Assembly (NCBI GenBank): GCA_021324455.1
Contig: JAJPJA010000004.1
Location: 1-64,000 of the forward strand
DNA: 64,000 bases
Source: Pseudomonadota bacterium
Lineage (GTDB): Bacteria; Desulfobacterota; Binatia; Binatales; Binataceae
Reading direction: 5' to 3'
Below, in pieces: positions 34,488 through 43,165 of this stretch. The first letter of the stretch is position 1; each line of letters opens with the position of its first letter. Below the pieces are notes generated by a model. The model was not told the origin of the DNA, did not search any database, and was given only the letters and a program-made list of their open reading frames with translations. The translations under genes and the position numbers were made by a program.

Positions 34488-35501
34488 GTGAGGCAGGTCA
34501 AATTCGGTTACTGGGCGGACTTCCGCAATCCGGACAATTCGGGGCGCAGCTTCGTCGATCTCTACCGCGCGACATTCCGCCAGATAGAACGCGCCGAAGA
34601 ACTGGGCTTCAACAGCGTCTGGTTCACCGAGCATCATTTCACCGACGACGGTTATCTGCCCGCGCTGATGCCGATGGCGGCGGCGGTGGCGGCGCGTACC
34701 AGCCGGATCAAAGTCGGCACCTACGTGCTTTTGGCGCCGTTCACGCATCCGCTGAAACTGGCGGAAGAGGGCGCGGTGGTTGACACGATATCCAATGGCC
34801 GGCTGCGCCTTGGTCTGGGTCAGGGCTACGCGGTCGAGGAGTTTGCCGGATTCGGAGTCAAACGCGGCGAGCGGCTTGGCCGCACCATTGAAACGATCGA
34901 GATTCTCAAGCGGGCGTGGACCGCGGAGCGTTTCAGCTATTCGGGCAAGTACTATAATTTTGCCGATGTCCGCATCCTGCCGCCTCCGGTCAGCCGGCCG
35001 CATCCGGAGATACTGTGGGGCGCGGCGGCCAAAAAGGCGATCGTGCGCGGCGCCGAACTGGGCGTTTCGTTCGCGGCCACCGGCGGCGGCGGCAATATCG
35101 CGCTGTACATGGACGCGCTCAGGGCGCAGGGCAGGGATCCGGCGAATTTCAGTTTCGTGTGCAATCAGACGGTTTACGTCGCCGACTCGGCCGATGACGC
35201 GTGGTCGGACATCGAACGGCCGCTGATGTACCAGGCGGAGTTATACTCGCGATGGATTTCGCGCGCGCAGGGCATCGATCCTGCCCAATCGTTCATCCGC
35301 CCCGACCCCGAGCGCTTGCGCCGCACCAGCATCATCGGCACTCCCGACCAGGTGCGCGATCGCCTGCGCGAGATGCTGCGGAAACACCACTACACCGAGC
35401 TGATCGTGGTGACGCAGCTTCCGGGGCTCGATCCCGCCAGGGCGCTGCGCTCGCTGGAGCGCTTCGGGTCCGAAGTGATGCCGTCGATTACCGAGGTGTG
35501 A
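34488..35501 (+). CDS. LLM-class flavin-dependent oxidoreductase
   Basis: The 337-residue (GTG start) luciferase-like monooxygenase has an N-terminal FGYWADFRNP, NSVWFTEHHFTDDGYLP (LLM WxxEHHF motif), GTYVLLAPFTHPLKLAEE, SNGRLRLGLGQGYAVEEF and IIGTPDQVRDRLREML. These enzymes use FMNH2 or F420H2 and oxygen or NAD(P) to oxidise long-chain aldehydes, hydroxy compounds and many pollutants. There are three LLM genes in the window. Confidence 0.87.
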   Translation: MRQVKFGYWADFRNPDNSGRSFVDLYRATFRQIERAEELGFNSVWFTEHHFTDDGYLPALMPMAAAVAARTSRIKVGTYVLLAPFTHPLKLAEEGAVVDTISNGRLRLGLGQGYAVEEFAGFGVKRGERLGRTIETIEILKRAWTAERFSYSGKYYNFADVRILPPPVSRPHPEILWGAAAKKAIVRGAELGVSFAATGGGGNIALYMDALRAQGRDPANFSFVCNQTVYVADSADDAWSDIERPLMYQAELYSRWISRAQGIDPAQSFIRPDPERLRRTSIIGTPDQVRDRLREMLRKHHYTELIVVTQLPGLDPARALRSLERFGSEVMPSITEV

Positions 35502-35601
35502 TCGGCCGGATGTTGGCGTTTTCGCGCCGGCCTTTGCCAGGCTCGGGCGCGATGCTATCTGTTGGATTGAATCACCCCATAATCGTCAGCGGAGATAAAC
35601 C

Positions 35602-37107
35602 ATGGCAGCGGCACCACGTTTGGAAGTTGCGGCGCAAGGCGCCAGGAATCCCAAAACCCTGGAGTTTCTCAAAGGCAGTCCCAAAAAGCTGCTGATCGAC
35701 GGCAAATGGGTAGCGGCCAAATCCGGCAGGACCTTCGAGAGCCTCAATCCGGCCAACGAAGAGGTGCTGGCTGAAGTTGCCGAGGCCGGACCGGAGGACA
35801 TCGACGCGGCGGTCAAGGCCGCGCGCAAGGCGTTCGAGCAAGGCCCCTGGAGCCGCATGACGCCGCATCAGCGCACCAGGATCCTGCTTAAGGTCGCCGA
35901 CCTGATCGAGCATAACCGCGAGGAGCTCGCCGAACTCTCCGCGCTCGACAATGGCGCACCGATCATGGGTGCGCAGGCGCTGGTGACTTCGGCCAACGAG
36001 TTGTTCACCTACTTCGCCGGATGGCCCAGCAAGATTTTCGGTGAGACCAATCCCTCCGCGCCGGACATGTTCAACTACACCCTGCGCGAGCCGCTCGGCG
36101 TGTGCGGTCAGATCATCCCGTGGAACGGGCCGCTGATGTCGGCCTCCAACAAGCTGGCCCACGCGCTTTCCACCGGCAACACCGTGGTGCTGAAGCCGGC
36201 GGAGCAGGCTTGTCTGGTGGTGCTGCGGCTGGGGGAGTTGTTGATGGAGGCCGGGGTTCCCGAAGGCGTGGTTAACATCGTGCCGGGATTCGGACCGGTC
36301 GCGGGCGCCGCGCTCTCCAACCATCCCGACGTCGACAAGATCGCGTTCACCGGATCGACCACCACCGGCAAGGAGATATTGAAGGCGTCGGTGGCGACGC
36401 TCAAACATGTATCGCTGGAGTTGGGCGGCAAGTCGCCGCATGTCATCTTCGCCGACGCCGATATGGAACCGGCGCTGAACTACGCCGGAATCGGTATTTT
36501 CGGCAACACCGGCCAGGCCTGTATCGCGGGCTCGCGCATCTTCGTGCAGGAGAAGGTCCACGATCAGTTCGTCGACGGGCTGGTGCAGCGCGCCCGCGCG
36601 CACAAGCTGGGCGCGCAGTTCGAACCGGGCGTGACCATGGGTCCGGTGGTGTCAAAGGTGCAGCATCAGCGCGTGCTGGGATATATCGAGGCCGGCAAGG
36701 CGGAGGGAGCCAGGGCGGCATCCGGCGGCGGTCCCGGGCCGCAGCCCAAAGGCTATTTCGTGCAGCCCACGGTTTTTACCGGCGTACGCAACGACATGAA
36801 AATCGCGCGCGAGGAGATCTTCGGCCCGGTCGCGGCGGTGATTCCCTTCAAGGACGAGGACGACGCCGTGCTGCAGGGCAACGACACCACCTACGGTCTG
36901 GCCGCCGGCATCTGGACGCGCGACATCAGCCGGGCGCACAGGGTGGCGCGGCGCCTGAAGGCGGGCACGGTGTGGATCAATTGCTATATGGTGCTGGACT
37001 TCACGATGCCGTTCGGCGGCTACAAGCAGTCAGGCCAGGGCCGTGAATTCAGCAATCATTCAATTGAAATGTATACGCAGATGAAATCGGTGTTTGTGAA
37101 GTTGTAA
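35602..37107 (+). CDS. NAD(P)-dependent aldehyde dehydrogenase
   Basis: The 501-residue classical ALDH has the oxyanion/NAD region IIPWNGPLMSASNKLAHALSTGNTVVLKPAEQ, GSTTTGKEI, the general base Glu273 in LELGGKSPHV and the nucleophile Cys307 in NTGQACIAGSRI. C-terminal FGGYKQSGQGREF is typical. Length and motifs are those of the phenylacetaldehyde/betaine-aldehyde type. A GGAGATAAACC ribosome site supports the ATG. Paired with the alcohol dehydrogenase that follows 93 bases on, it would carry an alcohol to the acid. Confidence 0.92.
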   Translation: MAAAPRLEVAAQGARNPKTLEFLKGSPKKLLIDGKWVAAKSGRTFESLNPANEEVLAEVAEAGPEDIDAAVKAARKAFEQGPWSRMTPHQRTRILLKVADLIEHNREELAELSALDNGAPIMGAQALVTSANELFTYFAGWPSKIFGETNPSAPDMFNYTLREPLGVCGQIIPWNGPLMSASNKLAHALSTGNTVVLKPAEQACLVVLRLGELLMEAGVPEGVVNIVPGFGPVAGAALSNHPDVDKIAFTGSTTTGKEILKASVATLKHVSLELGGKSPHVIFADADMEPALNYAGIGIFGNTGQACIAGSRIFVQEKVHDQFVDGLVQRARAHKLGAQFEPGVTMGPVVSKVQHQRVLGYIEAGKAEGARAASGGGPGPQPKGYFVQPTVFTGVRNDMKIAREEIFGPVAAVIPFKDEDDAVLQGNDTTYGLAAGIWTRDISRAHRVARRLKAGTVWINCYMVLDFTMPFGGYKQSGQGREFSNHSIEMYTQMKSVFVKL

Positions 37108-37200
37108 TACTCAGTCGGTGTAAACCGCGGGGTAGCGGGCTTTGAGTGCCGGGCGAATACCCAAATCGCCGTTCGATCGGCGCAAACGGGAGGCACGAAC

Positions 37201-38283
37201 ATGAGGGCGGCTGTTTTACAGGGTCCGGGCAAACTTTCGATCGAAGAAGTCGAAATCGATCGCCCCAAAGACCATGAAGTGCTGGTGAAAATCAAAGCCA
37301 CCGGCGTCTGCCACAGCGATCTTCATTATTTCGAGGGCAACCTGCCGTCGCCCAATCCCTGCATTCTGGGGCATGAAGCCGCGGGCATCGTCGAGGAGGT
37401 CGGTCCCGGCGTGACCGCCTTCAAGCCCGGCGATCATGTCATTCAACTGCCGATGATCTTTTGCGGCCATTGCCCGCGCTGCGTGTCGGGATTCCCCACC
37501 CTGTGCATGAATCCGGGCGCCAGCCGCCGCCGCGACGACGAAAAGCCCCGCACCTCGTTCCGCGGCAGGAAGATCACTCCGACCGCCGACGGCGGATCGT
37601 TTGCCGAAAAGGTGCTGAGCCACGAAAACGGCTTCGTCAGGATTCCCGACGATGTTGCGCTCGATCGCGCCGCGCTGGTCGGATGCGGCGTGATTACCGG
37701 CGCGGGCGCGGTGCTGCGCACCGCCGAAGTGAAAGCGGGCACGACCGTGGCGGTCTTCGGATGCGGCGGGATCGGCCTGTCGGCAATCCAGGCGGCGCGA
37801 TTGGCCGGCGCGCGCAAGGTGATTGCGGTGGATGTGCTGGAGAACAAACTTGCCGCGGCCCGCCGTCTGGGCGCCACCGACACGGTCGACGCGTCGTCAG
37901 CCGATCCGGTCAAGGAAATCCGCAAACTGACCGGCGGCGGGGCTGACTACGCGTTCGAGGCGATCGGTCTGGTGCAGACCGCGCGCCAGGCTTTTGAATG
38001 CACCGCCACGCGCGGAACCGCGGTCATTATCGGGGCTATAGCGGGCAGTCCGGAAATCCCGATACCCTACGGATTGCTGATGGGCGAGCGGCGCATCATG
38101 GGCTCGATCCTGGGCTCGACCCGCTTTGTTATCGACGCGCCGAATTATATCGAACTTTACCGCCAGGGCAGGTTCAACCTGGACGAGATGGTCACCCGGC
38201 ATTGCCGGCTGGACGACCTGCTGGAAGCATTCGAAATGATGAAGCGCGGCGAAGTGATCCGTTCGGTGGTATTGTACGACTGA
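37201..38283 (+). CDS. Zinc-dependent alcohol dehydrogenase
   Basis: The 360-residue medium-chain dehydrogenase has catalytic-zinc ligands in GVCHSDLHYFEG and LGHEAAGIV, the structural-zinc four-cysteine loop CGHCPRCVSGFPTLC, the Rossmann motif VFGCGGIGLSAIQAARL and a following VDV, which favours NAD. It is full length for class I/III-like alcohol dehydrogenases. The ATG follows GGGAGGCACGAAC. It acts with the adjacent aldehyde dehydrogenase in alcohol oxidation. Confidence 0.92.
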   Translation: MRAAVLQGPGKLSIEEVEIDRPKDHEVLVKIKATGVCHSDLHYFEGNLPSPNPCILGHEAAGIVEEVGPGVTAFKPGDHVIQLPMIFCGHCPRCVSGFPTLCMNPGASRRRDDEKPRTSFRGRKITPTADGGSFAEKVLSHENGFVRIPDDVALDRAALVGCGVITGAGAVLRTAEVKAGTTVAVFGCGGIGLSAIQAARLAGARKVIAVDVLENKLAAARRLGATDTVDASSADPVKEIRKLTGGGADYAFEAIGLVQTARQAFECTATRGTAVIIGAIAGSPEIPIPYGLLMGERRIMGSILGSTRFVIDAPNYIELYRQGRFNLDEMVTRHCRLDDLLEAFEMMKRGEVIRSVVLYD

Positions 38284-38864
38284 AAGCCGAATTCGGCCGC
38301 ATAGCGCGCGACCGCCGGCCTTGCGCGGTTGCTGCGCGATGCCGGGCGCGACGAGGCCCGCACGACGCTCGCGATCCAGGGCTGGGTTCACAGAGGGTTT
38401 CGACCCGCGCGATTGGAGAGAAGCCAGGGCCCAGATCGAGGAACTCGACCGGGAGGCGAGCTGACCCCGATGGAGTGCCTGTGGCATTGCGAGCGAAATG
38501 GCCGCCGATTTGCTGCGCTCACATGCCGTTGCACTATGGCCATGATGGAGCAGGCATTGCGTTGAACCGGGTATTCGTCGACACTTCCGCAGGTTCTGCG
38601 GCGACTGCCAGGCTGGGGAAGTTGAAGCAGGCGCGCGGCGCCGCGCGCGGGCCCGTCCTGTCCGGATTCTGTGCGATTCGAGCAAGCTGATTGCTCGCGG
38701 CTTTGGCTGGAATTCCGGCGCGCAAACGGGCGTTTCGCCGGATTGACTCCGGCGTCATTTATCCTGACAATCGAGTCCGGAAAACGGGTATAGTCAAATA
38801 CAATCGCGCGCGTTTTTGACACCAGCCGGATTCCGGCGCCTCGCGGGCGTGAAGGAGGACTATT
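38284..38864. other. Gene-poor gap with coding-like remnants
   Basis: About 580 bases. No intact gene is convincing. At 38329-38470 two frames joined by a +1 shift read AIQGWVHRGF then FDPRDWREARAQIEELDREA, which resembles the end of proteins that close with GWFTEGFDTPDLKEAKALLDEL; this may be a decayed tail. A further coding-like segment (RVFVDTSAGSAATARLGKLK, about 38565-38630) is unexplained. A hairpin of TCCGGCG/CGCCGGA lies near 38713-38743. The final bases hold an excellent ribosome site AAGGAGGA for the next gene. Confidence 0.45.
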
Positions 38865-40151
38865 ATGAAATTCGGGTTCATGGGATGGCTTCAACTGCCG
38901 AAGCCGTGGGACGCCGATTCGGAATATCGGATTTGGAACGACGGGCTGGAACAGATTGAACTGTGCGACCGGATCGGAATCGACCATTTGTGGGAAATCG
39001 AACATCATTTTTTGGAAGAATATTCCCACTCCTCGGCGGGCGAGAGCTTTCTGGCCGCGTGCAGCCAGCGCACCAAGCGCATCCGTCTGGGCTCGGGCAT
39101 CTGCCTGCTGCCGCCCAACTATAATCATCCGGCGCGCGTGGCCGAACGGGTCGCGGCGCTCGACCTGATGAGCAACGGACGCGCAGAGTTCGGCACCGGC
39201 GAGTCGACCAGCTTCACCGAACTGGACGCGTTCCACGTCTCGCGCGCCGAAAAGCGCGCGCAATGGCGCGAGGCGCTGGGCGTGGTCTGCCGCATGATGG
39301 TGGAGGAGCCGTTCCGCGGGGCGCAGGGCAAGTACTTCAACATGCCGCCGCGCAACGTGATCCCCAAACCGCGCCAGAAGCCGCATCCCCCGGTTTGGGT
39401 CGCCTGCTCGCGCCAGGAAACCATCATGACCGCGGCCAAGTTCGGAATCGGCGCGCTGACCTTCGGCTTCGTCTCCGCCGACGACGCGCGCAACTGGACC
39501 GCGTCGTACTATCGCGTGCTGGCCGACGCCGTGCCGCTGACCTATCGCGTTACGCCAAACGTCGGCTTCCTGATGACGACCGTATGCGATCGCAACGGCG
39601 ACCGCGCCCGGCGCATGGCCGAGGATAATGCGTTCGGTTTGTCCGGACGCCACTATTACGTTGACGGCGTGCACAAGCCCGGACGCACCAATCTGTGGGA
39701 GATGCAGCAGGCGATGCCGCCGGAGCAGAAGATGAATCCCTTTGCCAACGCCGTCGGTACGCCCGATGACGTGCGCAAGGTGATGCTCGAGTACGAGGCG
39801 GCCGGCGTCGACCAGCTCATCCTGATCGCCCAGTTCGGCAAGCTGCCGCATGATTATATCTGCGAATCGCTGGAGCTGTTCGGCAAGGAAGTGCTGCCCG
39901 AATTCGCCGAGCGCCGCGACCGGCGCGAGAAGGAAAAAGAGGAGCGCCTCGCCCCGGTGATCGAAACCGTGATGAAGCGCCGCGTCGAACCGCAGACGCC
40001 CTGGTACAACGAGGAATACAGCTACAAGGCCGACGGCTCGATGGTGCGGCATTGGGGATACAGCCCCGAGCTGATGGAGCAGATGGCGAAGGCGCAGCAG
40101 ACCGCGCAGCCGGCGGGCAACGGCGGCCAGAGCACGGTTCCGGGCAAATAA
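38865..40151 (+). CDS. LLM-class flavin-dependent oxidoreductase
   Basis: The 428-residue luciferase-like protein has IDHLWEIEHHFLEEYSHSS (LLM EHH motif), IRLGSGICLLPPNYNHPARVAERVAALDLMSNGRAEFGTG (barrel strands 3-4), PHPPVWVACSRQETI and VGTPDDVRKVMLEYEAAGVDQLILI. The C-terminal extension (about 350-428) is charged and longer than in the 337-residue homologue nearby. It stands alone on the plus strand with AAGGAGGA upstream and converges with the acyl-CoA ligase. The substrate is not known. Confidence 0.87.
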   Translation: MKFGFMGWLQLPKPWDADSEYRIWNDGLEQIELCDRIGIDHLWEIEHHFLEEYSHSSAGESFLAACSQRTKRIRLGSGICLLPPNYNHPARVAERVAALDLMSNGRAEFGTGESTSFTELDAFHVSRAEKRAQWREALGVVCRMMVEEPFRGAQGKYFNMPPRNVIPKPRQKPHPPVWVACSRQETIMTAAKFGIGALTFGFVSADDARNWTASYYRVLADAVPLTYRVTPNVGFLMTTVCDRNGDRARRMAEDNAFGLSGRHYYVDGVHKPGRTNLWEMQQAMPPEQKMNPFANAVGTPDDVRKVMLEYEAAGVDQLILIAQFGKLPHDYICESLELFGKEVLPEFAERRDRREKEKEERLAPVIETVMKRRVEPQTPWYNEEYSYKADGSMVRHWGYSPELMEQMAKAQQTAQPAGNGGQSTVPGK

Positions 40152-40179
40152 GCGTCCGCGTCCCGCGGATGCGGCGATC

Positions 40180-40227
40180 GGCCGCACAACGCAGTCTGCG
40201 CTGACGCACGGGCTTCGTTGTGCGGCC
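40180..40227. repeat. Long inverted repeat between convergent genes
   Basis: Perfect 12-bp arms (40180-40191 and 40216-40227) enclose a 24-base loop holding a second small stem, TGCG-CTGA-CGCA. It lies in the 190-base gap between two convergent genes, where a bidirectional terminator is expected, but no T-run follows on either side. It may be a structured 3' end that slows degradation or a rho-assisted end. Confidence 0.55.
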
Positions 40228-40343
40228 TTCCGACCGAAAGCGGCGCTGCGCCGCGCAGGGAGGGATAAACGCGAAGCGATTTGCCCCGGCGCGCACCCCA
40301 GCAATAATTGCCCGGCGCGCCTGAGCTCGGGCGAAGTGCGGAG

Positions 40344-42125
40344 CTAACCGCCCTCGTACATGCTTTCCACTTCGCGGCGGTAGTGTTCCATGATTACCTT
40401 GCGGCGCAGCTTGAGCGTGGGGGTTACTTCGCCGGCGTCCTGGGTGAACGGCGCGGGGATCAGGCGGAAGGCGGAGATCGCTTCGTAATCCGCCAGATTG
40501 CGATTGAGATCGCGCAGCTCTTTTTGAAACAGAGCTTTTACTTTGGGATGTTCGACCAACTCCTGCGGTGGACGCTCCCTGAGTTGGTCGTCTTTCAGAG
40601 CTTCGCCGACTTTTTCGAAATCCGGCACCAGCAGCGCGCCGACATGCTTGCGCCGGTCGCCGACCACGCAGGCTTGGGCGATCAGCGCGATGCGGCCGAG
40701 TTTGTTCTCCAGCGCGGCGGGAGAGACGTTCTTCCCGCCCGACAGCACGATGATTTCCTTTTTGCGATCGCGAATCGCAATAAATCCCTGCGCGTCGATC
40801 GCCGCGATATCGCCGGTATGCAGCCATCCGTCGCGGTCGATTGCCGCGCGGGTATCGCCTTCCAGCCGGTAATAGCCGCGCATCACATTGGGACCGCGCA
40901 CCAGCAGTTCGCCGTCGGAAGCCAGCCTCGCCTCGATTCCCTGCAGCGGCCGCCCGACGGTTCCCGGCCGCGTGCGGCCCGTAAGGTTGACGGCAACCAC
41001 GGGCGCGGCCTCGGTCAAACCATATCCCTCGACGATCGGGACCTCGGCCGCGGCGAAGAACTCGAAAATTTCCCGGGGCAGGGGAGCACCGCCCGATATC
41101 AGGTAGCGCAGCCGATGGCCGAACAGGCCGCGGATGCGTCCGAACACGACTTTGCGAAAGAGCGCCATCGCGGCGGCCAGATGCGGCGGTACGGGACGCC
41201 CCTCGAAGCGGTATGGCGCCGCGCGTTTGCCCGCGGCCAGCGCCAGCTCGAACAGTCGCCGGCGCAGCGGCGAGGATTTCTCCAGCGTGCGCAGGATGCG
41301 GCCGTGGATCACTTCCAGCAGACGCGGCACCGTCAGCACCACGGTGGGATTAATCTCGACTAGATTCTGCGCGATTTGTCCGAGCCCTTCGGCGTAGGAA
41401 ATCGTGCCGCCCGCCGTCATCACGGTGTAATAGCCGGCGGTACGTTCGAAGGAGTGCGCCACCGGCAGAAATGAGAGCACCTCGTCGCGGTCGCCCAGGT
41501 CAAGCGCGGTCAGCGACGCCTCGCAGTTAGCCAGGATGTTGCCGTGGGTGAGCACCACGCCCTTGGATTCGCCGGTCGTGCCCGAAGTGTAGATTATGGT
41601 GGCGACATCGGAAGGGCTGGCTTCGCCCAAAGGCGCCTCGCCACCGTCGGCCAGCGTTTCCATGGTCACCACGCGCAGGCGCTCCGCCGGTCCCGCTGAG
41701 GGCAACTCCGTACGCATCGCGATAATCGATTCGAGCTGCGGCAGCCGCGCGGCCATGGCCTCGATTTTCCTGAGCTTGTCGGCGCCGTTGACCGCGATTG
41801 CGCGGGCGCCCGAGTCGCCCAGCACGTGCTCGATTTCGTCGGCGGAGCTGGTCGGATAAAGCGGCACGACGATCCCGCCCATGCCCAGCGCGGCGAGGTC
41901 GGTTATCACCCATTGGGGGCAGTTTTCGGACAGGATGGCGAGGCGGTCGCCGGGGGTGAGGCCGATCTTCAGCATTCCGGCGCGCAGGCGGCGGCTGGCG
42001 GCGGCGACGTCGCTCCATGACAGGCCGGCCCATGCTCCGTTGCGTTTTTCCTTTAGAAAGACGCGTCGGGTGTATTTAGCGGTATTCTGTTCGAAAGCAT
42101 GCGCGATTGACGGCGCCGAGGTCAT
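40344..42125 (-). CDS. Long-chain fatty-acid/acyl-CoA ligase (AMP-forming)
   Basis: The 593-residue adenylate-forming enzyme has the P-loop TIIYTSGTTGESKGVVLTHGN, the A5-like GYGLTEAAPVVAVN, the A7 LHTGDIAAIDAQGFIAIRDRKKEIIVLSGGKNVSP and the C-terminal lid ending in LKLRRKVIMEHYRREVESMY. The long insert and end are of the FadD15-type long-chain acyl-CoA synthetase. It would activate a carboxylic acid, possibly the product of the nearby alcohol/aldehyde dehydrogenases. It is divergent from the cytochrome oxidase cluster. Confidence 0.9.
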   Translation of the reverse strand: MTSAPSIAHAFEQNTAKYTRRVFLKEKRNGAWAGLSWSDVAAASRRLRAGMLKIGLTPGDRLAILSENCPQWVITDLAALGMGGIVVPLYPTSSADEIEHVLGDSGARAIAVNGADKLRKIEAMAARLPQLESIIAMRTELPSAGPAERLRVVTMETLADGGEAPLGEASPSDVATIIYTSGTTGESKGVVLTHGNILANCEASLTALDLGDRDEVLSFLPVAHSFERTAGYYTVMTAGGTISYAEGLGQIAQNLVEINPTVVLTVPRLLEVIHGRILRTLEKSSPLRRRLFELALAAGKRAAPYRFEGRPVPPHLAAAMALFRKVVFGRIRGLFGHRLRYLISGGAPLPREIFEFFAAAEVPIVEGYGLTEAAPVVAVNLTGRTRPGTVGRPLQGIEARLASDGELLVRGPNVMRGYYRLEGDTRAAIDRDGWLHTGDIAAIDAQGFIAIRDRKKEIIVLSGGKNVSPAALENKLGRIALIAQACVVGDRRKHVGALLVPDFEKVGEALKDDQLRERPPQELVEHPKVKALFQKELRDLNRNLADYEAISAFRLIPAPFTQDAGEVTPTLKLRRKVIMEHYRREVESMYEGG

Positions 42126-42446
42126 CTGGATTTGGTCGCACTCCTGGCTTTTTCTGCGCTCTTTTTAACCGGAAAAATGGCGCTTACCAAGAGCGGATTG
42201 GGGCGCGTCCAATTCCTTTGGCGGCGAATCTTATGCAGGGCTTGAAACATTCACCGCCACGGCCTAGTGTGCCGATTGTTTGCGGTGCGGCAAGGGCGGA
42301 TCGGCATTAGAGCGGGTTCGGAGTAAGAGCCAGAATTTTTCATTTCCGAACAGCAATCCGTGGCCGCATAATTACGCGCCGTGAAGGACGCGGAATTAGT
42401 GCGTTCTCCACGCTCATGGCGTCCGAAAAAAACGGAGATTGTTTGA
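42126..42446. other. Divergent regulatory region, acyl-CoA ligase and cytochrome oxidase
   Basis: About 320 bases with no gene. It must contain the promoters of the acyl-CoA ligase (leftward) and of the oxidase cluster (rightward). A rightward promoter-like pair is listed at 42242-42270. An RBS-like GGAG lies just before coxB. Confidence 0.5.
42242..42270 (+). promoter_or_regulatory. Candidate sigma-70-type promoter of the cytochrome oxidase cluster
   Basis: TTGAAA (42242-42247; 5 of 6) and TAGTGT (42265-42270; 4 of 6) with exactly 17 bases between them, pointing toward coxB. Leader length would be about 170 bases. Confidence 0.35.
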
Positions 42447-43112
42447 ATGCTCGAACATTTTTGGCTGCCTGAAGGAATCTCCACATTCTCGCCGCGCATC
42501 GATTTTCTCTTCACCCTGATCTTCTGGATTACGGCCGTGGTCTGGGCCCTGGTCACCATTGCCATGATCGTCTTCATGGTCAAATACCGCACCCGCCCCG
42601 GGCGCAAAGCCACCTATATCGAAGGTAATCCACGGCTTGAAATTCTGTGGACGACGGTGACCGCCGTGATCCTGATCGGTCTGGCCCTGCTGAGCCGTTC
42701 GACCTGGGCCAATATCAAGGAAAACGGCCCGCCGGGCGACGTCTTCTACAAGGTCACCGCCAAGCAGTTCAACTGGGAAATTACTTATCCCGGCCCCGAC
42801 GGCAAGCTGGGCACGGCCGACGATGTCACGGTGGAGAACGACTTTCACGTCCCGGTAAACAAGGTGGTGCGCTTCGAGCTCACCTCCAAGGACGTTATCC
42901 ACAGTTTCTTCGTACCCTGGATACGGCTCAAACAGGACGCGGTTCCGGGCCGCCAGATCCACGTCTGGTTCGAGGCCACCAAGAAAGGGCAATACGAAAT
43001 TCCCTGCGCTGAGCTGTGCGGATTCGGACATTCGGGCATGAAGGGGACGCTGTACGTCGAATCCGAGCAGGACTTCCAGCACTGGCTTAAGGACAAATAC
43101 TCCAGCAAATAA
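42447..43112 (+). CDS. coxB: Cytochrome c oxidase subunit II
   Basis: The 221-residue protein has two N-terminal membrane helices (about 12-40 and 65-85) and a periplasmic cupredoxin domain. The CuA ligands are all visible: His in DVIHSFFVP, then CAELCGFGHSGM (Cys, Glu backbone, Cys, His, Met). There is no C-terminal cytochrome c domain, so it is aa3 rather than caa3 type. It accepts electrons from cytochrome c and passes them to subunit I, encoded 53 bases downstream. Confidence 0.96.
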   Translation: MLEHFWLPEGISTFSPRIDFLFTLIFWITAVVWALVTIAMIVFMVKYRTRPGRKATYIEGNPRLEILWTTVTAVILIGLALLSRSTWANIKENGPPGDVFYKVTAKQFNWEITYPGPDGKLGTADDVTVENDFHVPVNKVVRFELTSKDVIHSFFVPWIRLKQDAVPGRQIHVWFEATKKGQYEIPCAELCGFGHSGMKGTLYVESEQDFQHWLKDKYSSK

Positions 43113-43165
43113 TCTCTGACGGCCATTGCGGCTCCACAAGCGACGGTCAAAGGATCGGAAAAAAA

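Noticed and set aside
38388-40304. 638-residue minus-strand frame opposite the LLM gene
   Set aside because: Composition (many Arg, His, Ala, Leu) is that of a shadow, and the plus-strand LLM protein has clear family motifs and a strong ribosome site.
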